A stretch of 64,000 bases of DNA, taken from NCBI RefSeq assembly GCF_000183425.1, contig NC_014759.1, positions 2,201,001 to 2,265,000 on the forward strand, in the 5' to 3' direction. Under the pieces are notes generated by a model, which saw only the letters and a program-made list of their open reading frames with translations, was not told the DNA's origin and did no database searches. The number at the start of each line of letters is the position of its first letter. Position 1 is the stretch's first letter. Both the position numbers and the translations under genes were made by a program. The DNA is from Marivirga tractuosa DSM 4126. GTDB lineage: Bacteria > Bacteroidota > Bacteroidia > Cytophagales > Cyclobacteriaceae. Shown piece by piece: positions 53,032 through 62,300 of the stretch.

Positions 53032-54390
53032 ATGTCTGAAAACGAATTATTAGAAAAAATAAAACAAAGAAATCCCAACGAACCGGAATTCATACAAGCT
53101 GTGGAAGAAGTCATTTCTTCTGTAAGTACTGTTTTCAAGAAACATCCTGAATATCACCGTTTGAAGCTTTTGGAAAGAATGGCAGAACCTGAACGACTGA
53201 TCTCTTTTAGAGTGAACTGGTTGGATGATGCAGGTGAAGTACAAGTCAACAGAGGCTTTAGAGTCCAAATGAACAGTGCCTTAGGTCCATACAAGGGAGG
53301 ATTAAGGTTTCATCCTTCGGTCAATCAAAGTATTCTTAAATTTTTAGCTTTTGAGCAAATTTTCAAAAATGCTTTAACTGGCCTTCCATTAGGAGGAGGC
53401 AAAGGAGGAGCGGATTTTAATCCAAAAAATAGATCTGATGCAGAAATTATGAGGTTCTGTCAAGCTTTTATGAGCGAACTCTATCGCCACATCGGTCACT
53501 TCACAGATGTTCCTGCTGGGGATATAGGAGTTGGAAGCAGGGAAATTGGATTTTTGTTTGGGACTTACAAAAAACTACAAAATGAATTTACTGGAGTACT
53601 CACAGGAAAAGGCAGAGAATGGGGCGGTAGTTTAATAAGACCGGAAGCAACCGGTTATGGATTAGTTTATTTCTCTCAGTATATGTTAGACAAAGTAGGT
53701 GATAGTTTGAAGGATAAAATATGCATTGTCTCAGGTTCTGGGAATGTAGCGCAATTTACTTTGGAAAAATTAATAGAGTTGGGAGCCAAACCTATAACTG
53801 CATCAGACTCTTCAGGATATATAATTGATGAATCAGGAATTGATGTTGAAAAATTAGAATACATTAAAGAAATTAAAAACATCAATAGAGGAAGGATATC
53901 GGAGTATATTGAAAAATACCCTGATGCAAAATATCAAGAACTCAATAGAGAAAAAGACCATAATCCCTTATGGAAAACAAAAGCCGATTGTGCTTTCCCT
54001 TGTGCCACTCAAAATGAAATTAATAAAAAAGATGCAGCGAATTTAAAGAATTCAGGTGTAAAGCTAATTACAGAAGGCGCTAACATGCCATTAACAGCTG
54101 AAGCAATTGACATTATTTGCGAATCAGAAATTTTGTATGCTCCAGGCAAGGCAACTAATGCTGGTGGTGTGGCCGTTTCAGGTTTGGAAATGAGCCAAAA
54201 CAGAATTGGTGTGTATTGGTCGAGAGAGGAAGTGGATGAAAAACTGAAGAAAATCATGAAAGATATCCATGATAATTGCGTGAAAACCGCAGAAGAATAT
54301 GATCTTAACCAACACGATTATTTGGCTTCAGCAAATATTTTTGGCTTTCTAAAAGTGGCTGATGCCATGAAGGCGCAGGGGGTTATTTAA
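53032..54390 (+). CDS. gdhA: NADP-specific glutamate dehydrogenase
   Basis: 452 residues, the size of hexameric NADP-type enzymes. Substrate-binding residues lie in GGLRFHPSVN and LPLGGGKGGADFNPK (catalytic Lys), the catalytic Asp in VPAGDIGVG, and the Rossmann motif SGSGNVAQF (Gly-x-Gly-x-x-Ala). The enzyme aminates 2-oxoglutarate with ammonium and NADPH to make glutamate, the main low-affinity route of ammonium assimilation. No terminator-type U-run follows, but an 18-bp perfect inverted repeat lies 9 bp beyond the stop. Confidence 0.96.
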   Translation: MSENELLEKIKQRNPNEPEFIQAVEEVISSVSTVFKKHPEYHRLKLLERMAEPERLISFRVNWLDDAGEVQVNRGFRVQMNSALGPYKGGLRFHPSVNQSILKFLAFEQIFKNALTGLPLGGGKGGADFNPKNRSDAEIMRFCQAFMSELYRHIGHFTDVPAGDIGVGSREIGFLFGTYKKLQNEFTGVLTGKGREWGGSLIRPEATGYGLVYFSQYMLDKVGDSLKDKICIVSGSGNVAQFTLEKLIELGAKPITASDSSGYIIDESGIDVEKLEYIKEIKNINRGRISEYIEKYPDAKYQELNREKDHNPLWKTKADCAFPCATQNEINKKDAANLKNSGVKLITEGANMPLTAEAIDIICESEILYAPGKATNAGGVAVSGLEMSQNRIGVYWSREEVDEKLKKIMKDIHDNCVKTAEEYDLNQHDYLASANIFGFLKVADAMKAQGVI

Positions 54391-54399
54391 ATAAAAGTA

Positions 54400-54455
54400 A
54401 GCTGTCATAACATTTATAAATTCATTCTAAAAATCGAATAAATGTTATGACAGCT
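54400..54455. repeat. 18-bp perfect inverted repeat between converging genes
   Basis: AGCTGTCATAACATTTAT (54400-54417) and its exact reverse complement (54438-54455) flank a 20-nt loop. The stem is AT-rich and long, and is flanked further out by AAAAG and CTTTT, extending pairing beyond a mismatch. It sits 10 bp after gdhA and 11 bp before the end of the converging cysteine-rich lipoprotein gene. It is likely a bidirectional terminator or processing hairpin, although a short mobile-element relic cannot be excluded. Confidence 0.75.
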
Positions 54456-54465
54456 AGCAATGCTT

Positions 54466-54684
54466 TTAATCAGGGTCTCCACTGCATTTACAAGTTCTAG
54501 TACTTCCCGAAGTGGATGTGATCCCGCGTTTATAACCATTGTTCTCGCAGCATTCTTGACAGTCTTCGGTATAAGTTACAGGATCGCTTGATGCACCAAC
54601 GCAAGCATCAATTTCTTCCCCACCACAAGAGCTAAAAAACAATCCGAATGCAATGAATATAACTGTAAATAACAATCTTCTCAT
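54466..54684 (-). CDS. Small cysteine-rich lipoprotein
   Basis: 72 residues. Signal peptide with lipobox LFFSSC (Cys20), then a mature part of about 52 residues with six further cysteines (DACVG, EDCQECCENNGYK, RTCKCSG). The spacing (C-x2-CC, then C-x-C near the end) suggests a tightly disulfide-bonded domain or a metal-binding knuckle. No family recognised. Stands alone, converging on gdhA across the inverted repeat. Small gene but the signal peptide and codon pattern are convincing. Confidence 0.75.
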   Translation of the reverse strand: MRRLLFTVIFIAFGLFFSSCGGEEIDACVGASSDPVTYTEDCQECCENNGYKRGITSTSGSTRTCKCSGDPD

Positions 54685-54839
54685 AATATTCTATTTTTGT
54701 TTCTATACTCTATCACAAATTTACGAACAAAATCAGGTCATAATTTTTCGAGAATTAAAAATATCCCGATTATCAAATAATTCTTTGAATATTTAGCTTA
54801 ATCTTCTAGCTTTCAATTTCACTATCAACCTTTAATAGC

Positions 54840-56312
54840 ATGAATTCAATTTTAAGGCATCAATGGCTTAGTTTTAGAAGATCCCCAGCTTTTGAAAAAG
54901 ATTTAGGGATAAAAATATTCTTAGCAATTTTAGGTCTACTTGTCTTGGTAAACTTAATTTTTTTAAGTTCCAACTTGAATGAAACACTTCAAGCATTAGG
55001 GGTCGATAGCGAACCAACTCAATTGGTTAACCAGTTTCTTCTTTATTATTTCATCAGCGAACTGGCGTTAAGGTACATTATGCAAACTGTTCCAGTTTTA
55101 GACATTGAGCCTTATTTGCATTTGCCAATAAGAAAAAAGCTGATAACACGATTCTTAGTAATTAAATCGATTTTCAATCCCTACAATTTGATTGCTCCGG
55201 CAATTTTCATCCCATTAGCTATCACCACTTTTATTCCTGAAATAGGAATTGAAAAATCGATAGTTTGGCTCGCATTTACGCTTCTACTTTCTCTTTCCCT
55301 TCATTTCTTTAATATTTTGATGAAGAAAAAATTGGAGAACAATATGATGGTATGGTTGGTATTGGCAGCTTTGGTTGTGTTAAACTATATAGGAAATCGC
55401 TATATGAGTTTTGAATTAATTCCCTTGGGCACCTGGGCAACAGCAGTTTACAATATGCCAATACTTTTACTCATTCCAGTAACGCTTTTAAGTTTCTTAA
55501 TTTACATAAGTGTTCAATTTTTCTATCAAAATCTTTACTTAGAAGATCTATTTGATGCCAAAATGATGTCTGGTGAAAAATTTACTAGCCGGCTTAGCAA
55601 CTGGGAAAATAAAGGTTTGATGAATACACTTATTGTTCAAGAGCTAAAACTTATCTTGAGGCACAAGAGGAGCAGATCAAGCGTTATGCTCGCAGGAATA
55701 TTTCTATTTTACCCATTACTTATTTTTAGTATGGGAGAAGAAGCGCAATCAAAAGCAATGGCTATTTTCGTGAGTGTCTTTTTTACTGGAATATTTATCA
55801 TACAGTATGGCCAATTTTTGTGGAGTTGGAACACCAACCAAATGGATTTCTTTTTAACTAAAATAAACCCCTACACTTATTGGGTAGAATCAAGATATAG
55901 GCTGTTGATTTATTCTGTCTTAATTACCTCAGTTCTTTCCCTACCCTATTTTTATTTTGGCTACGAAGTAATGTTGATAATGGGGGCTACAGCTTTATAT
56001 AATGTTGGTATAAATAGCATGTTGATCATGCGGATGAGTCTTTGGGGTGCTAAGCCTATAGAATTGAATAAAAGTGCAATGATGAATTATCAAGGTGTTG
56101 GAGCTGCTCAGTTTGTAGTTGGAATCCCCCTAATTTTAGGCCCAATAGCTGTTTATACTCCCTTTTCTTTACTTTGGAATAACCATATTGGGATTTTAGC
56201 TATCGCAATAGCAGGTCTAATTGGCTTGATATTTAGAAAAGCTTTTTTCAATGCCATTGCAAAAAAGCTTAAAAAAGATAAATATAAACTTATTCACGAT
56301 TTAACCATTTAG
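54840..56312 (+). CDS. DUF5687 family ABC-type membrane protein
   Basis: 490 residues with about ten to twelve hydrophobic helices and a cytoplasmic N-terminus (MNSILRHQWLSFRRSPAFEKD). Matches the DUF5687 layout: an ABC exporter permease in Bacteroidota, similar in topology to ABC-2 permeases but longer. Conserved polar spots include LPIRKKLITRFLVIK (about 97-111) and the HKRSRSSVML segment (about 277-286), likely contacts for the ATPase. Its stop is 4 bp before the ATPase gene. Substrate unknown. Confidence 0.85.
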   Translation: MNSILRHQWLSFRRSPAFEKDLGIKIFLAILGLLVLVNLIFLSSNLNETLQALGVDSEPTQLVNQFLLYYFISELALRYIMQTVPVLDIEPYLHLPIRKKLITRFLVIKSIFNPYNLIAPAIFIPLAITTFIPEIGIEKSIVWLAFTLLLSLSLHFFNILMKKKLENNMMVWLVLAALVVLNYIGNRYMSFELIPLGTWATAVYNMPILLLIPVTLLSFLIYISVQFFYQNLYLEDLFDAKMMSGEKFTSRLSNWENKGLMNTLIVQELKLILRHKRSRSSVMLAGIFLFYPLLIFSMGEEAQSKAMAIFVSVFFTGIFIIQYGQFLWSWNTNQMDFFLTKINPYTYWVESRYRLLIYSVLITSVLSLPYFYFGYEVMLIMGATALYNVGINSMLIMRMSLWGAKPIELNKSAMMNYQGVGAAQFVVGIPLILGPIAVYTPFSLLWNNHIGILAIAIAGLIGLIFRKAFFNAIAKKLKKDKYKLIHDLTI

Positions 56313-56316
56313 AACA

Positions 56317-57018
56317 GTGATCAATATAAACAACCTTAAAAAAAGTTACAAAAACAATACAGTTTTAAACATACCAGAAGCCGAAATACCTACAGGTCAA
56401 TCGTTTGGGTTAGTTGGCAATAATGGAGCAGGAAAAACCACACTATTGAGAATCATGCTAGATTTAATACGCCCCACTGATGGAGAAGTATTAATTGAAG
56501 AGAAAGCTGTAAACAAAAGTGAAGAATGGAAAAGTTTTACTGGTTCCTTTATAGATGAAAAATTTCTTATTAATTATTTAACTCCCGAAGAATATTTTCA
56601 ATTTATTTCAAAAATAAGAGGAGTAAGCAAAGGAGACCTTGAACAACATCTAAAGTTGTTTCAAGCACTTTTTAACGATGAAATTTTCGGGAAGAAGAAG
56701 TACATTCGGGACTTATCAAAAGGAAATAAAAAGAAGCTTGGAGTTGCTGCAGCTTTATTGGGAGATCCCAAGCTGGTTTTGCTAGATGAACCATTTGAAA
56801 ATTTGGATCCTACTAGTCAAATCCGACTAAAGAAAATTATACAGCAGTTCAGAGCTGATGATTCAGTTACTTTCATAATTTCTAGCCATGACCTCAATCA
56901 TGTTACTGAAATTTGCGAGCGCATTGTGATTTTGGACAAAGGTGAAATTGTAAAAGATATTGAAGTGACAGAACGCACTTTGCAGGAACTCACAGAGTAT
57001 TTTGGGGAAAATGTTTAA
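56317..57018 (+). CDS. ABC transporter ATP-binding protein (partner of DUF5687)
   Basis: 233 residues starting at GTG, 4 bp after the permease stop. Walker A GNNGAGKT (34-41), signature LSKGN (133-137, a variant of LSGGQ), Walker B VLLDEP (154-159), D-loop ENLDP and H-loop SSHD. The LSKGNKKK form is typical of ABC-2 type exporter ATPases. With the DUF5687 protein it should form an exporter of unknown substrate. Translational coupling is likely from the spacing. Confidence 0.93.
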   Translation: MININNLKKSYKNNTVLNIPEAEIPTGQSFGLVGNNGAGKTTLLRIMLDLIRPTDGEVLIEEKAVNKSEEWKSFTGSFIDEKFLINYLTPEEYFQFISKIRGVSKGDLEQHLKLFQALFNDEIFGKKKYIRDLSKGNKKKLGVAAALLGDPKLVLLDEPFENLDPTSQIRLKKIIQQFRADDSVTFIISSHDLNHVTEICERIVILDKGEIVKDIEVTERTLQELTEYFGENV

Positions 57019-57095
57019 AGTCTTACAATAATTTTCAAACTCTTAGGTTATAGGGGCTTTATTTTAAAAACTACTAACCTAAACCCAATTACAAT

Positions 57096-58361
57096 ATGAA
57101 ACGCCTTTATTTCATTATTTTTAGCTTATGCTTTACAAATGCAATTTTAGCACAAGACGAACTCCCTCATATTCCTATTTCTTCTTACGACCCAGATAAA
57201 CCTACAACAGAGCTAAATCAACTTAATTATTATTTCGAAGATGTCAGGCTCATTGGCCTGGGAGAATCAACTCACGGCACTAGTGAATTTACCCTAATGC
57301 GCCATAGATTATTTCGCTTTTTGGTAGAAGAGCATGATTACAATACTATTTTTCTAGAAGAAGATTATGCCACCTGCTTAAGAGTAGACAACTATATTAA
57401 AGGGGCTGAAGACAATCCAATTGAAGTGGTTAAATCATTTAATCAATGGCCATGGATGACGCAAGAAATGGCGGATTTAATTGAATGGATGAGGGAATAC
57501 AATTCTGATAAGAAGAATGAACAATTAAGCTTTGTAGGTATTGATATGCAATATTACAAAACCACTTTAGATTTAATTGATAGTATCTTAATTGCTAACT
57601 CATCAGCTTTAAAAAATGAGTTGACGGTTTCAGAAACAACAAATGAGCAGTTCATGACTAAGTCTGATACTGATGGAATTGAAAAGTTCGAAAACATAGT
57701 AAAGGAAAGACAAGCTGCTATTGAAAATATTGACTTATCAGAAACTGTTGAAAATAAATTAAAACATCTAACAAGAGGCTTAAAATTTATAGTAGAAGAA
57801 AAGCATAATCTGGATAATGGAGCCTATAGAGATGTTAAAATGGCGGAAAATATTTTGGCTCATTTTGAAGAAGCTCCTAAAACCAAAGGGGTTTTTTGGG
57901 CGCATAATGGTCATATACTAACGGCCTGTTCAGACAAAAGCGTTAGTAAATGTAGAGCAGGGGCAAATTTGAAAGATAAGATGGGAAATGAGTATTTTGC
58001 AATTGCTTTCGATTTTGATAAAGGGGCTTTCAATGCTTATTATCTTTCAAACAATGAAGGGGATCAGAATGATAGAGATAATTACAAATTGGGCGAAGTT
58101 GCAGTTGATTCTGCTCCAGACGGCTTTATCGCATCTAGAATAAGAAATAACTATAATTCTGTAGTATTTATACCAAAAGAAAGTTTTGAAAACAGAAAAG
58201 ACAGAAAGCTAGCTGGACGATTCGTAGGTGCAAAGTTTACCAATTACTCGAAAGAAGGCTCCCAACCTTATTCTGAAAAATGGTATATCAGACAGTTTGA
58301 TGCAATAATTATTATTAAAAATACTAGTGCTACTCAATTACTAGTAGATTCTTCAAAATGA
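57096..58361 (+). CDS. Exported erythromycin-esterase-family protein
   Basis: 421 residues. Signal peptide (1-20, ending AILAQ), then the erythromycin-esterase fold: LIGLGESTHGTSEF (53-66) with the catalytic-site Glu57 and His60 spaced as in EreA/EreB, FVGIDMQYY, and FWAHNGHIL with a second His. Ere enzymes hydrolyse macrolide lactones, but most family members in environmental Bacteroidota are exported hydrolases of unknown substrate. The start and signal peptide show it is outside the cytoplasm, unlike clinical Ere proteins. It should not be read as a resistance determinant on sequence alone. Confidence 0.88.
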   Translation: MKRLYFIIFSLCFTNAILAQDELPHIPISSYDPDKPTTELNQLNYYFEDVRLIGLGESTHGTSEFTLMRHRLFRFLVEEHDYNTIFLEEDYATCLRVDNYIKGAEDNPIEVVKSFNQWPWMTQEMADLIEWMREYNSDKKNEQLSFVGIDMQYYKTTLDLIDSILIANSSALKNELTVSETTNEQFMTKSDTDGIEKFENIVKERQAAIENIDLSETVENKLKHLTRGLKFIVEEKHNLDNGAYRDVKMAENILAHFEEAPKTKGVFWAHNGHILTACSDKSVSKCRAGANLKDKMGNEYFAIAFDFDKGAFNAYYLSNNEGDQNDRDNYKLGEVAVDSAPDGFIASRIRNNYNSVVFIPKESFENRKDRKLAGRFVGAKFTNYSKEGSQPYSEKWYIRQFDAIIIIKNTSATQLLVDSSK

Positions 58362-58391
58362 AAAAAAAGGTTGGCTTTTACAGCATTCTGT

Positions 58392-59369
58392 TTATAACCA
58401 AAAAGAATCAGGGCAAATTACTTTTCTCTGTTTCTTTTTGAATTTAAAGGTCATAGTGAGCTCATGACTTCCCCCACTGTAAGGCCCTATATCTGAAATA
58501 ATAAAATCATAAGAGTAAGTGAATGCAAAATCCTCCATTGCCGAAAAACCAACTAAAGCACTAAAGCTATCATCTTGACGGAAGGAAGTACCAAACCAAA
58601 AATTGTCATCTTTTTGAGCTCTAATATTTATATCGAAGTGTCCAGAAGATGGACGCACTGATTTAAACAAGACTGAAGGAACCAAAAACCAACCTGATCT
58701 TTCATCCCCTACATCAAGTTTATAACCAACATTAGCAAAATAATGCGCCTCCAAATCAAAGGTCTCTATCTGTCTTTCTCCTGTTGGTAAAAACATTGTA
58801 GTATTACTAATGATTTGAGTCACGGATGCACCAAAGTAAAAACGGTCACTGTATAGCCATATTCCAACTGAACCATCAGGAATAAAACGTGTGGGCATAA
58901 GGCGATCGATAATTGGATCATTTGAATTTCTAAAATTCAATTGGCCCATATCAATTGTATGTTGCAAAACACCTAAAGATGCTCCTACTGCACCATTTAG
59001 ATTGGACGTAAAAGGGTGGTGATAAGCGTAATTAAAATGTGCAGATGTTTGACTTACAGGACCGGTGACGTCCTTAATCAAAATCGCTCCTATGCCGTGA
59101 TGTCCTCTTTTTTTCATGGTCGTTTGAAAAGGCATTTTCTTAAAGGGTGCATGATAAGTGGCAAAAACAGTTTGCGGGGCATCCTCAAACCCTATCCATT
59201 GAATCCTTCCACCCAATTTGATTTCATCCATATCTTGAGAGCCCGCAATGGCAGGATTAATCAAGAATTGATTTGTGGCATATTGTGTATACTGTGGTCT
59301 CTGCTGAGACACCACATGGTGAGAAGCAAATGCCCATAAAATTATCGATATGTAAACTATTTTCTTCAA
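58392..59369 (-). CDS. Type IX secretion PorP/SprF family outer-membrane protein
   Basis: 325 residues starting at TTG, directly opening the signal peptide (1-21, ending HVVSQ). The PorP/SprF hallmark follows: QYTQYATNQFLINPAIAGS (about 26-44), RIQWIGFEDAPQT and then a barrel (HFNYAYHHPF, FTYSYDFIISDIGPYSGG). Members of this family sit with type-B sorted proteins and are thought to attach or help export them through the type IX system, as SprF does for SprB in Flavobacterium johnsoniae. It starts 4 bp after the giant PKD protein gene, so the two are one operon, in the order substrate then PorP. Confidence 0.93.
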   Translation of the reverse strand: MKKIVYISIILWAFASHHVVSQQRPQYTQYATNQFLINPAIAGSQDMDEIKLGGRIQWIGFEDAPQTVFATYHAPFKKMPFQTTMKKRGHHGIGAILIKDVTGPVSQTSAHFNYAYHHPFTSNLNGAVGASLGVLQHTIDMGQLNFRNSNDPIIDRLMPTRFIPDGSVGIWLYSDRFYFGASVTQIISNTTMFLPTGERQIETFDLEAHYFANVGYKLDVGDERSGWFLVPSVLFKSVRPSSGHFDINIRAQKDDNFWFGTSFRQDDSFSALVGFSAMEDFAFTYSYDFIISDIGPYSGGSHELTMTFKFKKKQRKVICPDSFWL

Positions 59370-59373
59370 TGTA

Positions 59374-62300
59374 TCAGTACAGTATAGTTATTGTCCCTGT
59401 GACGGCATCATAACCATCTTTTAAATCTATCACATAATAGTAAACACCAGGTGCTAATACTTCACCATTAAACACACCATCCCAAGGTTCATTATAACCT
59501 ATAGATTGGAACAGTTCTTTTCCCCAACGATTATAAATTTTAACCTCAGCATCGGGGTATTCATCGATTTGATCTATTAGCCATACATCATTAAAGCTAT
59601 CTCCATTTGGAGAGAAAACATTTGGTGGCTCAACAGGAGGACGAACAACAACTGTTACAGAATCTACATCAGGACAACCATTTAATGTTAAACCATCTAC
59701 AATAAAAGTGGTAGTCTTTTTTGGACTAACCTGAATCCTTGCATTTCTAACATCACTTTGGATGGAAACATCATTTCTCCACACAAAACTTTGCCCATTG
59801 GTGGCCTCCAAAATTCTTGTATCTCCTTCTCTTATACTAATATCATTACCTGCATCAATCGGATCATAAGGCACTACCCGAGCTGTTGCTGGGGGAGTAG
59901 TTTGTGGACATAACCCTTGTGAATCAACTATCCTTGCTCTGTAGTATGTGTCTTCCTCTGGAAAATCAACTAGCTCAGGGTTAGAAACACCTAAACTTGT
60001 CCAATCTTCCAAATTAGTGCTTACTTCCCAATCTAATATATTATAATTACCAGGATCCAAACTTACCACTACCGAATCCCCAATACAAACAGGATTAGGG
60101 GTTGCATAAGTGTTGCCTGGATACTGATAATCTAAAATATTTGCTACTACTTCATTGGACATTACCTCATTTTCAATGACACATTTTGCATCAGAAATTA
60201 ATTTGGCACTTATAATATCTTGATCAGCTAACAAGGTACTATCAAATTCATCTCCTATTGATCCTCCATTTATAAACCACTCAAACTGCGGATTACCTCC
60301 TTGATTTTCAGTTTCAACCGTTACGGATACATCAGTATTCTTACAAACAATATCAGGGACACTAATATTAATGCTAGGAAAAGAAGATGGTTCAACAGCA
60401 ATGGTCTTTAATAATTGATTTGTATTACATATAAAACCATCAATATTAATAGATACATCTTTCTGCCCTGCAGAATTCCAGAATAACTCATATGGGCCAA
60501 AACCAGATCCGCTAATAACTTGTGCATCACCAAAATCCCATGTATAGCCATCATCTGCTATAGCTAACCCATCAGCCTCAAATTCAACAATGGCAATTTC
60601 ATGTTGACAAATAGAATCACGTTCCACCGTTAAATTTTCAAGACTGAAAACATTCAAGCTATGAAAGGCTGTATCTGACGGACAGCCATCTAAGGTAGTC
60701 ACTACATAGAGGGTTTTAATTCCACCTTCATCCCATCCTAATTCATAGGTTTCATTCCCTAAATCGTTTTCAGTTGTTGCCCCGTCAAAAAACCAATCAT
60801 AAATTACTCCGGTTCTCAAACTATCGCCAAAAGAAATATCTGCTGTGCCTTCCAAACAAATAAAATCAGGCGCATTTATTGATGCAACAGGTTTTTCACG
60901 TATTTCTATTGATGTGGTATAGATATCCTGACAACCATTTTCCAAAACACTCAAGCTAACTTCAATACTCCCTGCTTCATCTAATAACAATTCAAAATCA
61001 ACACTATTTTGGGTGCCTGTCTGACCATTATAATCATAACTCCATCGGACTATACTAAATGGAGAAATATCCCAATCTGGAACTAGCATGAGCAGATCAT
61101 CTTCACACATGAAATTATCTGTCTGAAACTCTGCATTTGGCAACTGTTTCACCTCTATTTGGAAGGTGCTGTCTCTAACACAACCTTTATTATTGATACT
61201 GACAGTAACATTTTTAATCCCAACAGAATCCCAAGTGACATAGTAATCTTCTCTAGTATTGCTAATTTTAGTCACTTGACTTGGGTTATCAAAATCCCAT
61301 TCAAGCTCACGGCCATTTACCATTGGTAGATTAAACACTATCCTTGCGCTATCGTTGGAACAGATCTCTGTATCAGCTGAAATATCAAAAGGTATTAACT
61401 CACCTACATTAATGAAAAAAGTAGTATCAAAATCCTGACAAATAGCTCCATCAATCATAAATCTTACGCTTTTCTCACCGGTTGAATCATAGCTAAAAAC
61501 AAGTTCTGTGGAATCTGCATTTGACCATAAAGAATCAACTCCCTGAAAGTCCCAGCTCCAGGTAGCTCCTGGATCAAAAAACTCAGGATTAACCGATGCC
61601 ATGCCCAAAGAATCAATACATAGATTTGTATCAATAAATACTGTTGAAGCTGAATTATCATATACATCTACGTTTTGAAAGGTAGTGTCAGAAATACAGC
61701 CTCCATCTTGTACTACCAGACTTAATTCCTTAGAGCCTGGGGTCGGCCAATGAACTTCAAAAGTTGAATCATTCAATTGTGTTGGAATTCCATCTACCCA
61801 ATCCCAAATTAATTCACCGCCATCTGAAGTTGATCCTGTATAGGTGATAGTAGTTAAATCTCCTAAGCAATTTTCTGTTGCTCCCAATGTGAAATCTGAT
61901 GTAGGCTGTTCTCCAATAACGAAGCTACTTTGAAAGTCATCATCATTACATGTTTCGCCCGTAATCTCTAAGCGAATAGTTTTTGGCCCTGTTGAATTAT
62001 AAGTGATTTCAAATAATGAATCCGTTGCAATTTCATCTACGAAGTCACCTGCAGCTTCATCAAGATCAAAATCCCAGTCATAAGTAGCTCCTGGCTCAAC
62101 GACTCCTGTGAACCATATGCGTGTAGTAGCTCCTTCACATAAAGAATCATTTGCAGTAGACAATTGAAATTCGGCCAAGTTATTTACCGCTATGATATCG
62201 GTGAAAGTTTGGCTGCCACAATTGTCATTAGTAACTGTAAGCGACACATCTTTTCTGCCGGGAGTGGTAAAAACCACATCATAATTTTGTGTTCCTGCAA

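Noticed and set aside
57096..58361. Erythromycin-esterase gene as an acquired antibiotic resistance gene
   Set aside because: It is exported, sits among ordinary chromosomal genes of the same base composition and has no mobile element nearby.
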